This document shows, one piece after another, positions 52,594-62,045 of a DNA stretch of 64,000 nt (positions are counted from its first letter, which is position 1; each line of letters starts with the position of its first letter). The notes below the pieces were generated by a model that searched no databases, had not been told where the DNA came from, and was given only the letters and a program-made list of their open reading frames with translations. Both the position numbers and the translations under genes were made by a program. Origin of the DNA: Tumebacillus lacus (GTDB lineage: Bacteria > Bacillota > Bacilli > Tumebacillales > Tumebacillaceae); assembly GCF_026410385.1 (NCBI RefSeq), contig NZ_JAPMLT010000004.1:124001-188000 (forward strand), in the 5' to 3' direction.

Positions 52594-53826
52594 ATGAGAT
52601 ACCGGGATCTGTTGTTGCACCGCGAGTACCGGATGCTGTTTTCCGGGCAGGTGCTCTCCCAGCTCGGCGATGCGATCTATGAGGTCGGCATCGTCTGGCT
52701 GGTCTATCGAATGACGGGATCGCCCGCCGCGCTGGGATGGCTGGCGATCTCGCAGAGCTTGCCGTTTCTGATCTGCGGGCTGTTTGCAGGGGCGTATGCC
52801 GACCGGCTGGACCGCAGGCTGACGATGCTGGTCAGCGACGTGGTGCGGGGGCTGGCGGTGCTGTATCTGCTCGCCCGCTATTTGACGGGCGGGCTGTCGG
52901 TGTGGGAAGTGTGCGCGGTGGCGGTCGTGCTGACGGTGGCGCGGTCGTTTTTCCACCCGTCGATGCGGGCGATCCTGCCGCACATGCTGCCGCGCGAAGA
53001 CCTGCTGCTCGCCAATTCGCTCTCGGAAGCGGCGAAGCGCATCTGCAAAGTCGGCGGCATGACGCTCGGCGGTCTGCTGATGGCGACGGAGCGGCCCGAT
53101 CTGGTGCTCGGGATTAACGGGGCGAGTTTCTTTCTGTCGGCGGTGACGGTGTATTTCCTGCGCACGAAGGCGTCCGTGCCGAGTGAAAAAACGGCGGGTA
53201 GCATCCTCCGGGATATCGGCCTTGCCGGGCGGGAGATCGGAAAAAACCGCATGGCGACGGCGGCCATTTTGTTGTCGTCGCTCGGGCTGCTCGTCTCGGC
53301 CGGGATGATCAAGATCGGCCTGCCGCTGCTCGCCGGGGAGACGCTCGGCGGCGAAGGCGATGTGTACGGACTGCTCATGGCCTTTTACTCCATCGGCATG
53401 TTTCTCTCCGCCGCCCTGATGAAAAAACTGTCCCGACTGCCGCTGGTGGCGATGATCTCCGTCGGGTGGGCGGTGTACGGATTGTCGTATGCCGTGCTCG
53501 CGACCGCGCCGCCGCTGTGGCTGGCGTTTGCGCTGGTGTTGCTGACCGGGTTTGCCCATTTTATGACCGACATCCCGGTGACGACCTACCTGCAGCAGAC
53601 GATGCCGATGCACCGCATGTCGGCCGTCCAGAGCATCTGGGCGACGGCGTCGTTTGGCTCCGAGTCGCTGTCCTCGCTGTGGACGGGTGCGGTGCTGGGG
53701 GGCGTCGCCGTTTCGATGGGATTTGCCGGCACGGGCGGACTTTTGTTGTTGCTCGGGGCGGTGCCGCTGATTGTATGGCGGGGAAATGGGCAAAATAGAC
53801 TTGACAGACGATCTTTGCCTGAGTAA
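52594..53826 (+). CDS. MFS exporter
   Basis: A 410-aa protein with twelve TM helices. The N-terminus RDLLLHREYRMLFSGQVLSQLGDAIYEVG (split) and loop AGAYADRLDRRLTM place it in the DHA3/enterobactin-exporter-like MFS group, usually drug or siderophore efflux. AGGGGAGCGGG precedes the ATG. The stop codon TAA forms part of the -10 of the hisS-aspS T-box promoter, so the downstream operon starts inside this gene. Confidence 0.85.
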   Translation: MRYRDLLLHREYRMLFSGQVLSQLGDAIYEVGIVWLVYRMTGSPAALGWLAISQSLPFLICGLFAGAYADRLDRRLTMLVSDVVRGLAVLYLLARYLTGGLSVWEVCAVAVVLTVARSFFHPSMRAILPHMLPREDLLLANSLSEAAKRICKVGGMTLGGLLMATERPDLVLGINGASFFLSAVTVYFLRTKASVPSEKTAGSILRDIGLAGREIGKNRMATAAILLSSLGLLVSAGMIKIGLPLLAGETLGGEGDVYGLLMAFYSIGMFLSAALMKKLSRLPLVAMISVGWAVYGLSYAVLATAPPLWLAFALVLLTGFAHFMTDIPVTTYLQQTMPMHRMSAVQSIWATASFGSESLSSLWTGAVLGGVAVSMGFAGTGGLLLLLGAVPLIVWRGNGQNRLDRRSLPE

Positions 53827-53829
53827 GAT
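53801..53829 (+). promoter_or_regulatory. Promoter of the hisS-aspS T-box transcript
   Basis: TTGACA, 17 bases, then TAAGAT. It lies inside the last codons of the MFS gene; the stop TAA is the first half of the -10. Confidence 0.8.
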
Positions 53830-53835
53830 AACCTG

Positions 53836-54118
53836 TAACTTCAACCGAAGATTCCATCCGATGAACGGGCCCAGTAGTGAAGCACTGCCTAGTCAGAGAG
53901 GAGATGCCGTGGCTGCAAGCATCTCTCTAGCGCACCTTGACGAAGAGACACCCGGGAGGACCGCCTGCAAAAGAGGCGGCGTATACCGGGCGTTAACCGG
54001 CCAAAAGTGGAAGCTGTGTCTGTGCATCGCACATACACCGCTTCAAGTAGGGTGGCACCACGGGAACCAACAGCTCTCGTCCCTAGCGTAGATTCATTCG
54101 CTAGCGACGGGAGCTTTT
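53836..54118 (+). ncRNA. T-box leader of hisS-aspS (aspartate-type)
   Basis: Stem I has an AGTA-type element, the distal loop and a specifier loop reading AGA-GAC-ACCCGGGAG, so the codon is GAC (53947-53949). CAC (His) overlaps it by one base, within GACAC. The T-box sequence AGGGTGGCACCACGGG is at about 54049-54064. Its UGGC bulge pairs with an acceptor end having discriminator G, as tRNA(Asp) has; tRNA(His) usually has C73. The terminator stem follows at 54072-54118 (CGTCCCTAGCG/CGCTAGCGACG) with TTTTTG. Confidence 0.92.
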
Positions 54119-54159
54119 TGTATTTTTTCTGGAATGATATCGAGGAGGCGTACCCAATC

Positions 54160-55410
54160 ATGTTGATCAACCGACCACGCGGGACCAACGACATTCTGCC
54201 AGGCGACGTCGAGAAGTGGCAATTTGTCGAAGAGACGGCAAGAGAAGTCTGCCGCCGCTTTAACGTAAAAGAGATTCGCACGCCGATCTTTGAACACACG
54301 GAGTTGTTCCAGCGCGGCGTGGGCGACACGACCGACATCGTCCAAAAAGAGATGTACACGTTTGAAGACCGCGGTGAACGCTCGCTGACGTTGCGCCCGG
54401 AAGGCACGGCGGCTGTCACCCGCGCCTACACGGAAAACAAACTGTACGCGCAACCGGCTCCGCAAAAATTGTTCTACATCGGACCGATGTTCCGCTATGA
54501 GCGTCCGCAGTCCGGCCGCTACCGCCAGTTCCACCAGTTCGGCGTCGAGGTGCTCGGCGTGAACGACCCGGCTGTCGACGCGGAAGTGATCGCGCTGGCG
54601 ATGACGTTCCTGCACGAGATTGGCCTGCAAGATCTGTCCTTGGAGATCAACTCGGTCGGCTCGCCGGACAGCCGCACGCACTACCGCGACATCCTGCGTG
54701 AACACCTGACCCCGGTCAAAGAGCAACTGTGCAAAGACTGCCAGACCCGCTTTGACAAAAACCCGATGCGCATCCTCGACTGCAAAGTCGACACCTGCAA
54801 AGGGCTGACCCAAGACGCGCCGTACATGCTCGACCACCTCGTCGAAGCGGATGCGGAGCACTTCAAGGCGCTGTGCGAGTATCTCGATTCCTTCGGCGTC
54901 GAGTACAAAGTCAACCCGCGCATGGTGCGCGGCCTCGACTACTACACGCAGACCGCGTTTGAGATCATCGAGTCCGGCTCGACCATCGGCGGCGGCGGCC
55001 GCTACAACGGCCTCGTCGAGCAGGTCGGCGGCCCGGAATCGCCGGGGATCGGCTTTGCGTTTGGCGTCGAGCGCTGCCTGATCGCGTTGAACACGCAACA
55101 GGTGACGCCTGATATCCCGACCGGCCTTGACGTGTTCCTCGTCTCGCTCGGCGAAGCGGCGCAAAAGGCGACGTCGGCATTGCTGCAAGAGTTCCGTATC
55201 TCGGGTCTCGTGGCAGACAAAGACTATCTCGGCAAGAGCATGAAAGCGCAGATGAAAGCGGCCGACCGTCAGCAAGCCCGCCGCGTCGTCATCCTCGGCG
55301 ATGACGAACTGGCGCAGGGCGTCGCCAATGTGAAAGACATGGCGACCGGCGAACAATCGACGGTAGGGATCGACGAGTTGACCAGTCACTTGCTGAGCAC
55401 GTTGGAATAG
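54160..55410 (+). CDS. hisS: Histidyl-tRNA synthetase
   Basis: A 416-aa class II synthetase. Motif 1 starts at residues [12 protein letters not shown]. Motif 2 includes [13 protein letters not shown], His-specific [11 protein letters not shown] and motif 3 [12 protein letters not shown] follow. The anticodon-binding domain covers the last ~95 residues. The ATG follows GAGGAGG; a longer frame starting in the T-box leader is not translated. It is in an operon with aspS (32 bp gap). Confidence 0.96.
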   Translation: MLINRPRGTNDILPGDVEKWQFVEETAREVCRRFNVKEIRTPIFEHTELFQRGVGDTTDIVQKEMYTFEDRGERSLTLRPEGTAAVTRAYTENKLYAQPAPQKLFYIGPMFRYERPQSGRYRQFHQFGVEVLGVNDPAVDAEVIALAMTFLHEIGLQDLSLEINSVGSPDSRTHYRDILREHLTPVKEQLCKDCQTRFDKNPMRILDCKVDTCKGLTQDAPYMLDHLVEADAEHFKALCEYLDSFGVEYKVNPRMVRGLDYYTQTAFEIIESGSTIGGGGRYNGLVEQVGGPESPGIGFAFGVERCLIALNTQQVTPDIPTGLDVFLVSLGEAAQKATSALLQEFRISGLVADKDYLGKSMKAQMKAADRQQARRVVILGDDELAQGVANVKDMATGEQSTVGIDELTSHLLSTLE

Positions 55411-55442
55411 AGACAACACTCATTTTCAGAGGAGGCAACATC

Positions 55443-57299
55443 ATGAGCGAGCAGCATCAGGCGCAGACGCTTTTCCGCACGCACCAAGCGGGCGAGTTGC
55501 GCAAAGAGCATGTCGGACAGAAAGTCATTTTGACCGGGTGGGTGCAACGCCGCCGCGACCTCGGCGGGCTGATCTTCATCGATCTGCGCGACCGTTCCGG
55601 GTATGTCCAAGTCGTATTTGAACCGATGGGCCGCGAATTTGACGAAGCGCTGATGGAGCAGGGCAACAAACTGCGCAATGAGTTTGTTGTCGCCGTTGAA
55701 GGTCAGGTGTACGCCCGCGACGAAAAAGCGGTCAACACCAAGATCGAAACCGGCGAAGTCGAAGTGAAAGTCTCGAAAGTCGAGATCCTCAACGCGGCGA
55801 AAAACACGCCGTTCTACATCCAAGACAACGTCGACGTCGATGAAAACCTCCGTCTGAAATACCGCTACCTCGACCTGCGCCGTCCGGAGATGCAAAAGAT
55901 CTTCATCATGCGCTCCAAGGCGATCAAGTTCCTGCGCGACTACCTCGACGACAACGGCTTCCTCGAAGTCGAAACGCCGATGCTGACCAAATCGACGCCG
56001 GAAGGGGCGCGCGACTATCTCGTCCCGTCTCGCGTGCATCCGGGCGAGTTCTACGCGCTGCCGCAGTCGCCGCAGCTGTTCAAACAGCTCCTGATGGTGT
56101 CCGGCTTTGAGAAATACTACCAAGTCGCCCGCTGCTTCCGCGACGAAGACCTGCGCGCCGACCGTCAGCCGGAATTTACCCAGCTCGACATCGAGCAGTC
56201 GTTCCTGTCGATGGAGACGTTCCTGACGATGATGGAAGAGATGGTCACCGGCGTGTTCCAAAAGGTGCTGAACGTCGAGATCCCGCGTCCGTTCCCGCGC
56301 ATGACCTATGCGGAAGCGATGGCCCGCTACGGCTCTGACAAACCGGACATCCGCTTTGGCCTTGAACTGCAAGACCTGACCGACGTCGTGCGCGGCTCCG
56401 GCTTCAAAGTGTTCAACATGGCGATTGAAAACGGCGGTCAAGTCAAATGCGTCGTCGCTCCGGGCTGCGCGACCTACTCTCGCAAGCAGATCGACGAGCT
56501 GGAAGCGTTCGTCAAGCGATACGGTGCGAAAGGCATGGCATGGATCGCGGTGCAGGAAGAAGGCGTCAAGTCACCGATTGCCAAATTCTTCTCCGAAGAA
56601 GAGATGGCGCGCATCATCGAGACGGCGGGCGCGCAAAAAGGCGACCTGCTGCTCTTCGCCGCTGACAGCAAGAAAGTCGTGGCGGATTCCTTGGGCGCAC
56701 TGCGTCAAAAGCTCGCCAAAGAGCTCGGCCTCGTCAACGAAAGCGAGTTTAAATTCCTCTGGGTCACCGAGTTCCCGCTGCTGGAGTTCGACGAGGAGGC
56801 CAACCGCTACGTGGCGGCGCACCATCCGTTCACGTCGCCGATGGACGAAGACCTGCATCTGATGGAGACCGATCCGGGCGCCGTCCGTGCAAAAGCGTAT
56901 GACCTTGCACTCAACGGCTTTGAACTGGGCGGCGGCTCGATGCGGATCTTCCGTCGCGAAGTGCAAGAGCTGATGTTTAAAACGCTCGGTTTCTCGGCGG
57001 AAGAAGCGCGTGCGCAGTTTGGCTTCCTGCTCGACGCGTTCGAATACGGCACCCCGCCGCACGGCGGCATCGCGCTGGGCCTCGACCGCATGATCATGAT
57101 CATGACCGGACGTTCGTCGCTGCGCGACACCATCGCCTTCCCGAAAACGTCGTCCGCGTCCGACCTGCTCACCGCCGCTCCGTCGCCGGTGACCGCCGTG
57201 CAGCTCGACCAACTGCACATCGGTCTCAGCGGCAAAGCGCTGACGACGGCAGAAGAATCCGAGCCGGTCGATGCGTCCGACGCGGTGGCAAAGAATTAG
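55443..57299 (+). CDS. aspS: Aspartyl-tRNA synthetase
   Basis: A 618-aa bacterial-type AspRS. It has an N-terminal OB-fold anticodon domain ([23 protein letters not shown] split), the class II core with [20 protein letters not shown] (split), the GAD insertion at about 300-420, and motif 3 [16 protein letters not shown] ~25-residue C-terminal extension ([11 protein letters not shown]...) is longer than in many homologues. AGAGGAGG precedes the ATG. It is the second gene of the T-box operon. The bacterial length and GAD domain favour a discriminating enzyme, but an Asp/Asn charging role is not settled here. Confidence 0.96.
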   Translation: MSEQHQAQTLFRTHQAGELRKEHVGQKVILTGWVQRRRDLGGLIFIDLRDRSGYVQVVFEPMGREFDEALMEQGNKLRNEFVVAVEGQVYARDEKAVNTKIETGEVEVKVSKVEILNAAKNTPFYIQDNVDVDENLRLKYRYLDLRRPEMQKIFIMRSKAIKFLRDYLDDNGFLEVETPMLTKSTPEGARDYLVPSRVHPGEFYALPQSPQLFKQLLMVSGFEKYYQVARCFRDEDLRADRQPEFTQLDIEQSFLSMETFLTMMEEMVTGVFQKVLNVEIPRPFPRMTYAEAMARYGSDKPDIRFGLELQDLTDVVRGSGFKVFNMAIENGGQVKCVVAPGCATYSRKQIDELEAFVKRYGAKGMAWIAVQEEGVKSPIAKFFSEEEMARIIETAGAQKGDLLLFAADSKKVVADSLGALRQKLAKELGLVNESEFKFLWVTEFPLLEFDEEANRYVAAHHPFTSPMDEDLHLMETDPGAVRAKAYDLALNGFELGGGSMRIFRREVQELMFKTLGFSAEEARAQFGFLLDAFEYGTPPHGGIALGLDRMIMIMTGRSSLRDTIAFPKTSSASDLLTAAPSPVTAVQLDQLHIGLSGKALTTAEESEPVDASDAVAKN

Positions 57300-57323
57300 G
57301 ACTTTCTACCTAACTGAATTTTC

Positions 57324-57353
57324 TTGCAAATCATAAGTCTGACGTGTTAGGAT
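57324..57353 (+). promoter_or_regulatory. Promoter of the 6S-type RNA
   Basis: TTGCAA, 18 bases, then TAGGAT, located 24 bases after aspS. Confidence 0.6.
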
Positions 57354-57359
57354 AGGAAC

Positions 57360-57550
57360 AAGAAATCTGCTACGTTCGTGATCGCTTCTAGTGTTTTGAT
57401 CCAACACTATGTACCTTGGGAGGCGGATGTCTCTAGGAGGAGCGGATGCCGCCGGCTATAGGCCGAGGCGGAACCGCGAGACCGGAGCGAGCCACCCACC
57501 TGCGCGAGCAGGTTCAAAACCAAGGTGACACGGCTCATGCGGGTTTCTCG
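57360..57550 (+). ncRNA. ssrS: Probable 6S RNA
   Basis: About 190 bases with a closing helix AGAAATCTGC (57361-57370) to GCGGGTTTCT (57539-57548), all ten positions paired. An inner ACCTTGG pairs with CCAAGGT, and unpaired stretches between would form the large central bubble. It sits directly after aspS, where Bacillus subtilis has a 6S RNA gene. 6S RNA binds SigA-RNA polymerase. Identification rests on fold and synteny. Confidence 0.7.
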
Positions 57551-57563
57551 ACTCACAACCAAC

Positions 57564-57598
57564 AAACCGGCTCTGAAATCCTTCAGAGTCGGTTTTTT
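57564..57598 (+). terminator. Terminator after the 6S-type RNA
   Basis: The stem AACCGGCTCTGA/TCAGAGTCGGTT with T6. Confidence 0.85.
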
Positions 57599-57650
57599 CA
57601 TGGAGAAACATATGATATAGTGGTCTGTAGAAAAATCTTAAACGGAAAGT

Positions 57651-58406
57651 GTGAGCCTATTGATCGAAATCAAAAGTCAATCTGAGATCGACGTCATGCG
57701 TGAAGCGGGCCGAATCGTCGCACAGTGCCACGAAGGCATTGCCAAGATGATCAAGCCTGGCATCACCACGATGGAGATCAACGAATTTGTACACGAGTAT
57801 ATGAAGAGCAAAAACGCCATTCCGGCGCAGATCGGGTACCACGGGTACGAATACGCAACATGCGCGTCTGTCAACGACGTGGTCTGCCACGGCTTTCCTT
57901 CCAAATACAAACTGAAGGAAGGCGACATCGTCACCATCGACATGGTCGCGACGCTGGACGGCCTCAACGCCGACTCCGCCTGGAGCTACGGCGTCGGTCA
58001 GATCTCCGACGAGGCGAAAAAACTGATGGAAGTCACCCACGAGTCGCTGTTCAAAGGCATCGAGCAGGCAATCGTCGGCAACCGCATCGGCGACTGCTCC
58101 CACGCGATCCAAAAGTACGCGGAGAGCCTCGGCTACTCGGTTGTGCGCGACTTCATCGGCCACGGCATCGGCCGCTCGATGCACGAAGACCCGCAAGTCC
58201 CGCACTACGGCCCGCCCGGCCGTGGTCCGCGCCTGCGCGAAGGCATGTGCTTCACCATCGAACCGATGATCAACATCGGCAAATACCACGTCAAAGTGGA
58301 CGCGGACGGTTGGACGGCCCGCACGGTCGACGGCTCGCTGTCCTGCCAGTATGAGCACACCATCGCCATCACCAAAGACGGCCCGCAGATCCTGACGGTG
58401 CTGTAG
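57651..58406 (+). CDS. map: Methionine aminopeptidase type I
   Basis: A 251-aa metallopeptidase that removes initiator Met. The pita-bread fold ligands are Asp in [18 protein letters not shown], His in [15 protein letters not shown] and Glu in [11 protein letters not shown] and QYEHTIAIT. The GTG start has only a modest GGAAAG site; a TTG at 57660 is possible. It stands apart from the usual ribosomal-protein operon position, so it may be an additional copy. An own terminator follows. Confidence 0.93.
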   Translation: MSLLIEIKSQSEIDVMREAGRIVAQCHEGIAKMIKPGITTMEINEFVHEYMKSKNAIPAQIGYHGYEYATCASVNDVVCHGFPSKYKLKEGDIVTIDMVATLDGLNADSAWSYGVGQISDEAKKLMEVTHESLFKGIEQAIVGNRIGDCSHAIQKYAESLGYSVVRDFIGHGIGRSMHEDPQVPHYGPPGRGPRLREGMCFTIEPMINIGKYHVKVDADGWTARTVDGSLSCQYEHTIAITKDGPQILTVL

Positions 58407-58414
58407 GCACATAC

Positions 58415-58450
58415 AAAAAAAGACAGCGGACGTTCTCGCTGTCTTTTTTT
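58415..58450 (+). terminator. map terminator
   Basis: The stem AAAAAGACAGCG/CGCTGTCTTTTT with T tail. Confidence 0.85.
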
Positions 58451-58512
58451 GTTGATCAAATTCGTTTATAATAAAAAGCAGAGTAATTTTCTCGGAAATG
58501 AGGAACCCCGAT

Positions 58513-59559
58513 ATGTTCATTGATCTGCGCAGCGATACTGTGACCAAGCCGAGCGACAAGATGCGTCAAGCGATGTTTGACGCGGCAGTCGGCGACGATG
58601 TATATGGCGAGGACCCGACCGTCCGCGAGTTGGAAGAGCGGGCAGCGGCGATCCTCGGCAAAGAAGCGGCTCTGTTTGTGACCTCGGGCACGCAGGGCAA
58701 CCAAGTGGCGATCCTCGCCCAAGCGCGGGCCGGCGAGGAGATGATCCTCGAAGCGTCCTCGCACATCTTCCTCTATGAAGCCGCCGCTCATGCGGCGTTT
58801 GCCGGTGTGCAGACGCACACGATCCACGGGCGCAAAGGGGCGATGGACCCGGAGGCGGTGCGTCAGGCGATCCGCACGAAAAACATCCACCATCCGCGCA
58901 CGTCCCTGATCTGCCTGGAAAACACGCACAACAAAGCGGGCGGTACGGTCGTCCCGGTGGAAAATATGAAAGCGATCTACGAGATCGCGCAGGCGCATCA
59001 GGTGCCGGTGCATCTCGACGGTGCGCGCCTGTTCAACGCGGCGGTGGCTGCGGGTCGTCCGGTCGCCGATTTTACCCGCTACGTCGACACGGTGCAGGTC
59101 TGCTTGTCCAAAGGTCTTGGCGCACCGATCGGCTCGCTGGTTGCCGGCTCTCATGAGTTTATCGAGGTCGCCCGCCACTGGCGCAAACGCCTCGGCGGCG
59201 GTCTGCGCCAAGTCGGCGTGATCGCGGCGCCGGGTCTGCTCGCGCTGACGGAAAACGTGGAGCGACTGGCGGAAGACCATGCCCATGCGAAAATTCTCGC
59301 TCAGGGCATCGCCGAGATCAAAGGCATCGAGATCGATCTCGACACGGTGGAGACGAACATCGTGATCTTTGACATCAAAGGCACCGGCCTTGATGAAGAG
59401 CAGTTTTTGGCCGCTCTCAAGGAAGAAGGCGTGATCGCGACCGACTTCGGTCCCTGTCTGATCCGCTTTGTCACGCACATGATGCTGTCGGAGGCGGACG
59501 TGCGGGCGGCGATTGAAAAAGTCGCCAACGTCGTGCGTCGAGCGCAGGGGGTCGCCTGA
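58513..59559 (+). CDS. ltaE: Low-specificity L-threonine aldolase
   Basis: A 348-aa PLP enzyme splitting threonine or allo-threonine to glycine and acetaldehyde. It starts MFIDLRSDTVTKPSDKMRQ. Landmarks are GDDVYGEDPTV, LFVTSGTQGNQVA, HLDGARLFNAAVA and the PLP Lys in CLSKGLGAPIGS. The ATG at 58513 sits 8 bases after GAGGA; the ATG at 58498 overlaps that site. rarA begins 3 bp after its stop. Confidence 0.93.
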   Translation: MFIDLRSDTVTKPSDKMRQAMFDAAVGDDVYGEDPTVRELEERAAAILGKEAALFVTSGTQGNQVAILAQARAGEEMILEASSHIFLYEAAAHAAFAGVQTHTIHGRKGAMDPEAVRQAIRTKNIHHPRTSLICLENTHNKAGGTVVPVENMKAIYEIAQAHQVPVHLDGARLFNAAVAAGRPVADFTRYVDTVQVCLSKGLGAPIGSLVAGSHEFIEVARHWRKRLGGGLRQVGVIAAPGLLALTENVERLAEDHAHAKILAQGIAEIKGIEIDLDTVETNIVIFDIKGTGLDEEQFLAALKEEGVIATDFGPCLIRFVTHMMLSEADVRAAIEKVANVVRRAQGVA

Positions 59560-59561
59560 TC

Positions 59562-60893
59562 GTGGATCTGTTCAGCCAGCAGGCGGAGGAAGAGCAACGG
59601 GCAAACGCTCCGCTTGCCGCCCGAATGCGCCCGCAGTCGCTCGATGAGCTGATCGGTCAGGAAGAAGTGGTCGGTGCGGGCAAACTGCTCCGCCGCGCCA
59701 TCGAAACGGACCGGCTCACCTCGCTGATTCTCTACGGTCCGCCCGGCACCGGCAAGACGACGATCGCCCGGATCATCGCCGGTCACACCGAGTCGACGTT
59801 CCGCACGCTCAACGCCGTCACCGCCGGTGTCGCCGACATCCGCAAGGTGGTCGAGGAGGCCAAGGAAGCTCTTTCGATGTATCAAAAGCGCACCGTGCTG
59901 TTCGTCGACGAGATCCATCGCTTCAACAAATCGCAGCAGGACGCTCTGCTCCCGCACGTCGAGGAAGGGCTGATCATCCTGATCGGTGCCACCACTGAAA
60001 ATCCCTTTTTCGAAGTCAACGCCGCCCTGCTCTCCCGTTCGCAGATCTTCCGCCTGCAGCCGCATTCGGAGCAAGACCTCGTGCGAATGGCGAAACGGGC
60101 GTTGGAGCTGCCGGACCGCGGGCTCGGTCATTTCCGAGTCGACGCGGACGAGGAAGCGCTGGAGCACCTGGCCAGATTTGCGGAAGGGGATGCCCGGCGG
60201 ATGTACAACGCGCTGGAGCTGTCGGTGCTGTCGACGCGTCCGGACGCAAACGGCGTGATCCACCTCACGCTCGACGTCGCTGCCGAGTCGATTCAGCGGC
60301 GCGTCGTGCGCTACGACAAAAACGCCGACCAGCACTACGACACCGTCTCGGCGTTTATCAAGTCGATTCGCGGTTCCGACCCGGACGGTGCGTTGTACTG
60401 GCTGGCGAAGATGATCGACGCGGGCGAAGACGCCAAATTTATCGCCCGTCGCCTCGTGATCTCCGCCTCCGAGGACATTGGCAATGCCGATCCTCGCGCG
60501 CTGCAGATCGCCGTGTCGGCGTTTCAAGCGATTGAGTTGATCGGGATGCCGGAAGGAAGGATCGTGTTGGGACAGGCTGCGACCTACCTCGCGACCGCGC
60601 CGAAATCAAACGCCGCCTACATGGGCATCAACCAAGCGCTGGCCATGATTCAAAACGGCTCCTCAACCGAAGTGCCGCCGCATTTGCGCGACGCGCACTA
60701 CAAAGGAGCGTCCCGATTGGGACATGGGAAAGGGTATTTGTACCCGCATGATTTCCCGGGGAATTTTGTCGAACAGCGATATCTGCCCGAAGGATTGGGT
60801 GATCACATTTTCTATGCGCCGACCCGCAACGGGTATGAACAAGTCATCTCAGAGCGCCTGCACCACTGGCGCAGCAGACGGAACGGGGGATAA
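59562..60893 (+). CDS. rarA: Replication-associated recombination protein RarA (MgsA)
   Basis: A 443-aa AAA+ ATPase acting at stalled replication forks. Walker A is YGPPGTGKTTIAR, Walker B is LFVDEIHRFNKSQQD, sensor 1 is GATTENPFFEVN, and the C-terminal tetramer domain has SDPDGALYWLAKMI. The length is typical. The GTG follows AGGGGG two bases after the ltaE stop. The cluster rarA-cymR-iscS is also seen in Bacillus. Confidence 0.95.
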   Translation: MDLFSQQAEEEQRANAPLAARMRPQSLDELIGQEEVVGAGKLLRRAIETDRLTSLILYGPPGTGKTTIARIIAGHTESTFRTLNAVTAGVADIRKVVEEAKEALSMYQKRTVLFVDEIHRFNKSQQDALLPHVEEGLIILIGATTENPFFEVNAALLSRSQIFRLQPHSEQDLVRMAKRALELPDRGLGHFRVDADEEALEHLARFAEGDARRMYNALELSVLSTRPDANGVIHLTLDVAAESIQRRVVRYDKNADQHYDTVSAFIKSIRGSDPDGALYWLAKMIDAGEDAKFIARRLVISASEDIGNADPRALQIAVSAFQAIELIGMPEGRIVLGQAATYLATAPKSNAAYMGINQALAMIQNGSSTEVPPHLRDAHYKGASRLGHGKGYLYPHDFPGNFVEQRYLPEGLGDHIFYAPTRNGYEQVISERLHHWRSRRNGG

Positions 60894-60896
60894 GCG

Positions 60897-61586
60897 GTGC
60901 AAGTGGAAACCAATACGAAACCGCCCGCGCCAAATACGTGGCAGATCACCGACTGGAAGCTGTTTTTGCGTCGGCTGATCGTGATGAATCTCGGGCTGTT
61001 CATCATGGCGGTGGGCATCAACTCGGTCGTTCATGCTCACCTCGGCGCTTCGCCGTGGGACGTGTTGCACATCGGGCTGACGTTGCACACGGCGATGTCG
61101 TTCGGGACGGCGCAGCAGGTGGTCGGCCTCGTCATTCTGCTCTTTGCGTGCTGGCAAGCGCGGAGTTGGCCGACGATCGGCTGTTTGATCAATATTCTGA
61201 TGGTCGGCCTATACAGCGATCTGATGTTTGATGTCGTGCCACAGCCGGAACTGCTCGTGCTGCGGATCATGGAGTTTGCGGTCGGCGTGTTGCTTTGCGG
61301 CTACGGGGCGGGTATCTATATCTCCGCCCAGCTCGGCGCAGGGCCGCGCGACTGGCTGATGCTGACGTTGCATGCCAAAACGGGTATGAAAATCCGCTGG
61401 ATGCGCACGATCTTGGAAGTGTCGGCCGTCGCGGCCGGCTATCTGCTCGGGGGGCCGCTCGGCGCGGGAACCATCGTGTTCTCGCTGACGGTCGGCCATC
61501 CGACCGAATGGGGTATCAAGTGGGCGACTCGCGTGTTTCGCCCGTTTGTCGAGAGGAGAGAGGCAAGCCATGAAATTGTCCACTAA
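60897..61586 (+). CDS. YczE/YitT-family membrane protein
   Basis: A 229-aa protein with five or six TM helices. The segment MNLGLFIMAVGINSVVHAHLGASPWDVLHIGL (split) and GYGAGIYISAQLGAGPRDWLML (split) define the YczE/YyaS group. Function is unknown; some members affect export or membrane regulation. The GTG start follows within 4 bases of the rarA stop. Its end overlaps cymR by 17 bp, so these genes form one unit. Confidence 0.8.
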   Translation: MQVETNTKPPAPNTWQITDWKLFLRRLIVMNLGLFIMAVGINSVVHAHLGASPWDVLHIGLTLHTAMSFGTAQQVVGLVILLFACWQARSWPTIGCLINILMVGLYSDLMFDVVPQPELLVLRIMEFAVGVLLCGYGAGIYISAQLGAGPRDWLMLTLHAKTGMKIRWMRTILEVSAVAAGYLLGGPLGAGTIVFSLTVGHPTEWGIKWATRVFRPFVERREASHEIVH

Positions 61587-61977
61587 AGGCCGTTACGGCG
61601 TGATCTTGATGATCGACCTTGGCATGTTCCACGGGGAGGGGCCGGTCTCGCTGAAGTCGGTCGCTGAACGTCAGAGCCTGTCTGAACATTATCTGGAGCA
61701 ACTGATCGCACCGCTGCGCAACGCAGGGCTCGTGCGTAGCATCCGGGGGGCATACGGCGGCTACGTGCTGGCGAAAAACCCGCAGGAGATCACCGTCGGT
61801 GACATCATCCGCGTCCTCGAAGGCCCGATCACCATCGTCGACGATCCGGAAGAAGAACTGAAAGAGCTGTGGGAGCGCGTCCGCAAATCGATCAACGACG
61901 TGCTGGACAGCGTCACGCTGCAAGACCTGGTCGAAAAGAAAAAGTTTGGCGGCGAGAACATCATGTTCTATATTTAA
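61570..61977 (+). CDS. cymR: Rrf2-family regulator, CymR-like
   Basis: A 135-aa protein. The N-terminal winged HTH is MKLSTKGRYGVILMIDLGM (split), LSEHYLEQLIAPLRNAGLV and SIRGAYGGY. The cysteine triad of IscR is absent, as in CymR, the cysteine-metabolism repressor. Synteny with iscS supports this. The ATG lies inside the YczE-type gene after GAGAGG. The regulon is inferred. Confidence 0.88.
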   Translation: MKLSTKGRYGVILMIDLGMFHGEGPVSLKSVAERQSLSEHYLEQLIAPLRNAGLVRSIRGAYGGYVLAKNPQEITVGDIIRVLEGPITIVDDPEEELKELWERVRKSINDVLDSVTLQDLVEKKKFGGENIMFYI

Positions 61978-61988
61978 AGGAACGGCGC

Positions 61989-62020
61989 AAAATGGGTATG
62001 TGCAGACATGCCCATTTTTT
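61989..62020 (+). terminator. Terminator or attenuator between cymR and iscS
   Basis: Hairpin AAAATGGGTATGT/ACATGCCCATTTTTT sits between the two genes and ends 26 bases before iscS. It may trim read-through. Confidence 0.6.
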
Positions 62021-62045
62021 GCATACTCAGGAGGAGGCACAGCAC

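Noticed and set aside
54007-54159. N-terminal extension of HisS from 54007
   Set aside because: These bases are the T-box and its terminator; the ATG at 54160 has GAGGAGG and the normal HisRS start.
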